Assembly: GCF_050433385.1 (NCBI RefSeq)
Contig: NZ_JBNPXI010000006.1
Coordinates: 124,001-188,000 of the forward strand
DNA length: 64,000 nucleotides
Source: Brassicibacter mesophilus
GTDB lineage: Bacteria; Bacillota; Clostridia; Tissierellales; Proteiniboraceae
Direction: 5' to 3'
The position numbers were made by a program, and so were the translations under genes. Of the stretch, positions 60,100 to 64,000 are shown one piece after another. The notes beneath the pieces are model-generated. The model saw only the letters and a program-made list of their open reading frames with translations. It had not been told where the DNA came from and did no database searches. Every line of letters starts with the position of its first letter. Within the stretch, counting starts at the first letter, position 1.

Positions 60100-61719
60100 T
60101 TAAGCTTTGATATTTGGATTTGCTATATTCTTTTTTGATAAAACCTTAAATGCTTGTATAGCAAGTATAATAGCAAGCACTAGTAATAAAGATGCAAATA
60201 GAACCAATAACATCTGTCCAGCTACTATATTCGTTTTGATCAATAATACTAGGGCAGACAGAGTTACTATAAACATGAAAATCATTGGTATAATAAACAT
60301 CTTATTATTTTTTCCAATCTTGCCTAGCCAAACAGCTACTGCCATTAAAGCTAGTGCTGCTAATAATTGGTTAGCTGAGCCAAATAATGGCCATACCTGT
60401 GACCATCCTTTAAATGCAAGAGCTCCTCCTAAAACTACTGTTATTGTAGTTGACATGTAACGGTTTGTAAAGATGGATTGCTTATCTTTACTAGGATCTT
60501 CAAAATATTCTTGGAATATAAATCTACCTAATCTTGTTGCAGTGTCTAAGCTTGTTAATGCAAAAGCAGATACTGCTAAAGCTGTGAAGCTTGTTCCTAC
60601 ATGAGCAGGAATACCGAAGCTTGACATAAAACTACCTATACCTGTTGAAAATACATTAACAGGTCCACCATTACCAAGAAGCTCAGTTAGCTTATCTCCA
60701 CCTATATAGCCAGCAGTTATGATAGCAATAATCGCTAATAAACCTTCAATTAACATTCCACCATACCCAACAATTTTTGCATCCTTCTCTTGATTCAACT
60801 GCTTAGCAGATGTACCTGAACCAACCAATGAGTGGAATCCTGATATAGCGCCACATGCAATTGTTACGAACAAAAATGGAAACATTGAAACATTATCTAC
60901 TTTAAACCCGGTAAATGCTTGTAATTGCATCGTAGGTCTAGTAATTACTAATCCTAATACAGCACCTATGATCATTGCATATAATAAGAATGAGTTCAGA
61001 TAATCTCTAGGCTGTAATAAAATCCAAACAGGAGTTACTGAAGCAACGAATATATAAACAAGAAGTATAATATTCCACGTATTTTTTGAAAGCTGAAGAG
61101 GGAATAACATTCCAAGCCATATACAAACAAATAGTAATGCCACTCCTATAACACTACTTATTCCTAATGAAAGTCCTCTTCTATACACTCCAAATCCAAA
61201 TACTATAGCTAAAATCATGAACAGAATTGATGCTGTAGCAGCTGATGGAACACTAACAAATGTGTTAGACGTGATATTAACAAAAGCTGCAACTACTAGT
61301 AATAATGTTAACCATGCAAATATTGAGAATAATTTCTTACCTGTCTTTCCCATATTAGCATCTATGATTTCTCCAACGGACTTACCATCATGACGTATAG
61401 ATGCAAATAAAGAACTAAAATCCTGTACTCCTCCAAAGAAAATACTTCCAATGACAATCCATAACATAACTGGCACCCATCCAAATATAGCTGCTTGTAT
61501 TGGCCCTACTATTGGTCCTGCCCCTGCGATAGATGCAAAGTGATGCCCAAGTAATACCTGTGACTTTGCAGGTACATAGTCAACACCGTCTCCCTTAGTG
61601 TGAGCTGGTGTTTTCCTAGAATTATCTACGCCCCATTGTTTAGCTAGCCAAGCTCCATAAGTGGTGTATGCAATTAAAAATATAATGATACCAGCACCTA
61701 TTAACCACAAAGAATTCAT
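60100..61719 (-). CDS. cstA: CstA-family transporter (carbon starvation/pyruvate or peptide)
   Basis: 539 aa with about 16 membrane segments. CstA motifs include HHFASIAGAGPIVGPIQAA, GGVQDFSSLFASIRHDGKSVGEI and CGAISGFHSLVGSGTSAKQL. E. coli CstA/BtsT take up pyruvate and peptides during starvation. Shorter than E. coli CstA (about 700 aa), as usual in Firmicutes. RBS GAGAGGAGAGAG; follows the 171-aa unknown gene by 18 nt. Confidence 0.92.
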   Translation of the reverse strand: MNSLWLIGAGIIIFLIAYTTYGAWLAKQWGVDNSRKTPAHTKGDGVDYVPAKSQVLLGHHFASIAGAGPIVGPIQAAIFGWVPVMLWIVIGSIFFGGVQDFSSLFASIRHDGKSVGEIIDANMGKTGKKLFSIFAWLTLLLVVAAFVNITSNTFVSVPSAATASILFMILAIVFGFGVYRRGLSLGISSVIGVALLFVCIWLGMLFPLQLSKNTWNIILLVYIFVASVTPVWILLQPRDYLNSFLLYAMIIGAVLGLVITRPTMQLQAFTGFKVDNVSMFPFLFVTIACGAISGFHSLVGSGTSAKQLNQEKDAKIVGYGGMLIEGLLAIIAIITAGYIGGDKLTELLGNGGPVNVFSTGIGSFMSSFGIPAHVGTSFTALAVSAFALTSLDTATRLGRFIFQEYFEDPSKDKQSIFTNRYMSTTITVVLGGALAFKGWSQVWPLFGSANQLLAALALMAVAVWLGKIGKNNKMFIIPMIFMFIVTLSALVLLIKTNIVAGQMLLVLFASLLLVLAIILAIQAFKVLSKKNIANPNIKA

Positions 61720-61737
61720 TATTTTCTCTCTCCTCTC

Positions 61738-62253
61738 TTAATTATTATTATTTAAAATAGAAAAGTAAAAATCCTTAACCTCCCTTCCTTTCTTATTTGT
61801 ATATATCTGGTCCTTTGCTAAATCAACTAGAACCAGTCTTACATCACACCAACCCTTAAACCCAAGAGAAAACAGTTTTGAGTATTTGAATTTATTTGCT
61901 AGAGAAATATCACTATCATTAAAGCTTGTATCACTTATGTAAATTCCCGTAATAACACTAGACATATGATCTTCGCTAGGAATAACTATTTTTGAAACAC
62001 TTGTCTTTAGGAGTTCAATGAAGTTGATAATCTCAGTATGAGAAGTAGAGTCTTCAGATAATTTTACTAAGCAATGCTCATTATTTTCATAGGACCATAT
62101 AACAGCCTTTTTACTTAGAACATATTTTTCATTTCTAATATTGGATTTAGCATATAAATCTATCTGCTGACCATCAATATGGTAATTATCATCAATGTCA
62201 AAATAGTTTGAAAATTTATCAGATAAATACTTTATATATTGAGCGCTTGTCAT
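61738..62253 (-). CDS. Conserved-looking cytoplasmic protein of unknown function, cstA partner
   Basis: 171 aa, soluble, no signal peptide. Alternating beta/helix pattern with YHIDGQQIDLYAKSNIRNEKYVLSKKAVIW (given in parts: DGQQIDLYA, NEKYVLSKK) and LGFKGWCDVRLVLVDL. I do not recognise a family with certainty. ATG at 62253 has AGAGGGGAT upstream. It lies directly upstream of cstA in the same operon, so it may sense or regulate uptake. Confidence 0.7.
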   Translation of the reverse strand: MTSAQYIKYLSDKFSNYFDIDDNYHIDGQQIDLYAKSNIRNEKYVLSKKAVIWSYENNEHCLVKLSEDSTSHTEIINFIELLKTSVSKIVIPSEDHMSSVITGIYISDTSFNDSDISLANKFKYSKLFSLGFKGWCDVRLVLVDLAKDQIYTNKKGREVKDFYFSILNNNN

Positions 62254-62344
62254 AATTTATCCCCTCTATATTTTATGATTTATATTTTTGCTTATATTTA
62301 TTTTATTTTACTAAATTTATAACTATTTATATATTTATTCGAGG

Positions 62345-62394
62345 AAATGCAAAAACTAATACATGAAATGCAAAAAACAGTGTATAAAATGCAA
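62345..62394. repeat. Three AAATGCAA repeats at 21-bp spacing upstream of the coat gene
   Basis: AAATGCAA begins at 62345, 62366 and 62387, each exactly 21 bp (two helical turns) apart, with similar flanks in the first two. It lies 90-140 nt before the coat-protein ATG, in the divergent gap. Confidence 0.6.
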
Positions 62395-62483
62395 TGGCCT
62401 ATTTAAACTTTGTATGAGATATTTTAATAAAAATATGAATATCTTTAGATTAACTGCAAACCCTATAACTGGAGGTGTTTTCT

Positions 62484-62951
62484 ATGGTAAATTTAACCCA
62501 AAAAGAAATGTATTTATTACAGGACCAAAAGAGTCATGAGGAACTATGCGTGAAGAAATATAGCAATTATTCGAATCAAGCACAAGACCCACAATTAAAG
62601 CAGCTCTTTTCATCCCTTGGACAACAAGAACAACAGCATCTAAATACTATTAACCAAATTTTAGGTGGTCAAGTTCCTAATGTTAACCAACAACAAGGTC
62701 AGCAAAGTATGCAAAGTCAAAGCACTCAAATGCAATCTAGCATGCAAAGTGGATTAGCAAACCAAAATGATGCTGACTTGTGTAGTGATCTTCTTGCAAC
62801 AGAAAAATATATTTCTGGAACATACGATACTGCTATATTTGAATTTGGTGATGCTAACATAAGACAGGTATTAAACCATATTCAAAAAGAAGAACAGCAG
62901 CATGGTGAAAAAATATATAATTACATGAAAAACAATGGAATGTATAATTAA
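62484..62951 (+). CDS. CotF-like spore coat protein
   Basis: 155 aa from ATG at 62484 (GGAGGTG 6 bases upstream). Ferritin-like helices of the Coat_F family: LTQKEMYLLQDQKSHEELCVKKY, LFSSLGQQEQQHLNTI and LLATEKYISGTYDTAIFEF, split by a Gln/Ser/Met-rich linker (about 68-95). A sporulation-specific promoter is expected but I could not identify a clear SigE/SigK match. Marks the organism as spore-forming. Confidence 0.88.
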   Translation: MVNLTQKEMYLLQDQKSHEELCVKKYSNYSNQAQDPQLKQLFSSLGQQEQQHLNTINQILGGQVPNVNQQQGQQSMQSQSTQMQSSMQSGLANQNDADLCSDLLATEKYISGTYDTAIFEFGDANIRQVLNHIQKEEQQHGEKIYNYMKNNGMYN

Positions 62952-62965
62952 GAGCTATAAAATGC

Positions 62966-63015
62966 GATGAATAAAAATGGCTTCATGCATATGCACGAAG
63001 CCATTTTTATTCATC
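62966..63015. terminator. Bidirectional terminator with 19-bp stem
   Basis: Perfect 19-bp inverted repeat (62966-62984 with 62997-63015), 12-nt loop containing TGCAtaTGCA. It serves both the coat gene and the convergent DUF1232 gene, whose last codons lie in the right arm. Confidence 0.9.
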
Positions 63016-63465
63016 TGAATCAATTTCATGGATAAAATTGTTTTTCCATTCTTTATATTTTTGAAGTTCATCCTCTACCTGTTTTATAATGAAACCAAGT
63101 ACCACAGCATCATCAGCTAATCCTAAAGCAATAATAAAATCAGGTATTATATCAGTTGGTACAACAAAATACAATATTCCAACTATCATAATAACAATTG
63201 TTTGTGTACTAACTTCCTTATAAGCACCATCTAGCCAGTCTTTTATAAAAGAAAATAATAGCTGAACATTTTCCCATATATCTTTAAGCCTAGACGGCTT
63301 GCTATTAGCTTTCTTTCTTGCGTTTAGTAAAAGTCTTCTTGCACTTTCTTTGTCCTCAATATAACCTCTAGATTTAGATTCCCAGTTTTTGAAGTCTCGT
63401 TTGAATAATTTAATAATTTTCTCTTTAAAGCTTCTCTTATCCTTGTTAACATTGTTTATATCCAT
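63007..63465 (-). CDS. DUF1232 (YkvA-like) membrane protein
   Basis: 152 aa. Basic N-terminal half, then the DUF1232 signature ILYFVVPTDIIPDFIIALGLADDAVVLGFI as two short membrane helices (cited in parts: VVPTDIIPDF, GLADDAVV). Function unknown family-wide. RBS AAGGAGGAC. The C-terminal codons overlap the shared terminator. Confidence 0.85.
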   Translation of the reverse strand: MDINNVNKDKRSFKEKIIKLFKRDFKNWESKSRGYIEDKESARRLLLNARKKANSKPSRLKDIWENVQLLFSFIKDWLDGAYKEVSTQTIVIMIVGILYFVVPTDIIPDFIIALGLADDAVVLGFIIKQVEDELQKYKEWKNNFIHEIDSDE

Positions 63466-63673
63466 CTGTGTCCTCCTTGTTTGACCACTAGTAGAGATAC
63501 TTCTACTTATAAAGCAAATACCTTTTTATATATAATTCTAAGATTAGTTTTCATAAAATAATAAAATAAATACATAAAACTAGATATTATTATGAGCTAG
63601 GTGGTGATTAAGCTAAAGTATCTAGAGTAAAATCAAATATTTTAGCTGTCCAGTGCACTTTAAATATCTATTG

Positions 63674-64000
63674 TTATAATGTTAAGTACATTTCATATTG
63701 AGAAATTGTATCCTTTGTAAATTGAAGATGCTTTAGAAAGCCTTTAAGATTTGCATTGCTAGAAATTGAAATAGTTACTCTTTCAATTCCCAGCTCTTTT
63801 ACTGCATGAGCTATTATACACTTTGCAATACCATTATTTCGGAGTTCTGGATGTACCCATAAAAAGCTTATTTTACCTTTCGTATGAATAGTTAATGCGC
63901 CCATCAAGCTTCCTTCTCTGTACACTCCATAATGTACTTGGTCTTCAAGCTTTTCAATATAATCAAAATCATTCTGCCAGTTTATATGTATATCCTGTAT
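63674..64000 (-). CDS. GNAT-type N-acetyltransferase (N-terminus cut by window edge)
   Basis: The frame is open to the window edge, giving at least 108 residues; a GTG at 63925 is internal. The C-terminal GNAT core is visible: GALTIHTKGKISFLWVHPELRNNGIAKCIIAHAVKELG, with the acetyl-CoA loop R-N-N-G-I-A in the R/QxxGxG/A position and beta5 VTISISSNANLKGFLKHLQF (quoted in parts). Substrate unknown. Confidence 0.75.
   Translation of the reverse strand: MQDIHINWQNDFDYIEKLEDQVHYGVYREGSLMGALTIHTKGKISFLWVHPELRNNGIAKCIIAHAVKELGIERVTISISSNANLKGFLKHLQFTKDTISQYEMYLTL

Overview
The window is about 64 kb of low-GC DNA from an anaerobic, spore-forming member of the Clostridia. The evidence is AT-rich codon use, strong AGGAGG-type ribosome binding sites, a CotF-like spore coat protein, a diiron RIC protein, NuoEF-type soluble electron-transfer subunits and dense Rho-independent terminators. 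No rRNA, tRNA, CRISPR array or prophage was seen. Both ends are cut inside genes: an alpha-2-macroglobulin-like protein on the left and a GNAT acetyltransferase on the right.

Layout. 1-5.2 kb: A2M-like surface protein, then a PadR regulator with a HAAS-domain membrane partner. 5.4-13.8 kb: a galactose/lactose operon on the minus strand (ROK repressor, galT, galK, galE, lacZ) that runs into a split LysO-type exporter; no sugar transporter is visible. 14.2-18.9 kb: a complete branched-chain amino acid ABC importer (liv). 19-22 kb: an iron-sulfur repair protein (ric) behind an FNR-type box, a secreted FG-GAP-like protein, and lipoate ligase. 22-24.9 kb: a disturbed, gene-poor zone with an IS4-superfamily transposase lacking its start codon, a broken secreted gene, two tiny membrane proteins, and a duplicated about 60-nt inverted-repeat element. 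24.9-29.7 kb: a complete 2-oxoacid (most likely pyruvate) dehydrogenase complex.

29.8-46.1 kb is the most interesting part. It holds genes matching the flavin-based extracellular electron transfer (EET) system known from Listeria: a membrane-anchored type II NADH dehydrogenase (Ndh2), a UbiA prenyltransferase and a polyprenyl synthase (DmkA/DmkB-like), an ApbE flavin transferase (FmnB-like) and a lipoprotein with two FMN-binding domains (PplA-like). Additions not in the Listeria locus are a UbiD decarboxylase, an ABC permease and ATPase in the same operon as the quinone genes, an NMT1/SsuA-like binding lipoprotein behind apbE, and a single-domain FMN-binding lipoprotein in an operon with a CitA/DcuS-type two-component system. 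My reading is that NADH electrons pass through Ndh2 to a dedicated prenylated quinone and then to surface flavoproteins, and that the quinone head group or a flavin may be imported. EetA, EetB, a flavin exporter and UbiX are not in the window.

46.3-64 kb: a chemoreceptor; a three-gene NuoE/NuoF/large-subunit complex whose large subunit fuses a [2Fe-2S] domain, a GltD/NfnB-like flavoprotein, ferredoxin domains and a molybdopterin-type domain without the usual Sec/Cys ligand (a likely electron-bifurcating transhydrogenase-like enzyme); a cupin, permease and permease-ferredoxin operon divergent from a Crp/Fnr regulator across a perfect palindrome; a second chemoreceptor; a copper-amine-oxidase-like stalk-domain protein; a CstA-type pyruvate/peptide transporter with a small unknown partner; a CotF-like coat protein; a DUF1232 membrane protein; and the partial acetyltransferase.
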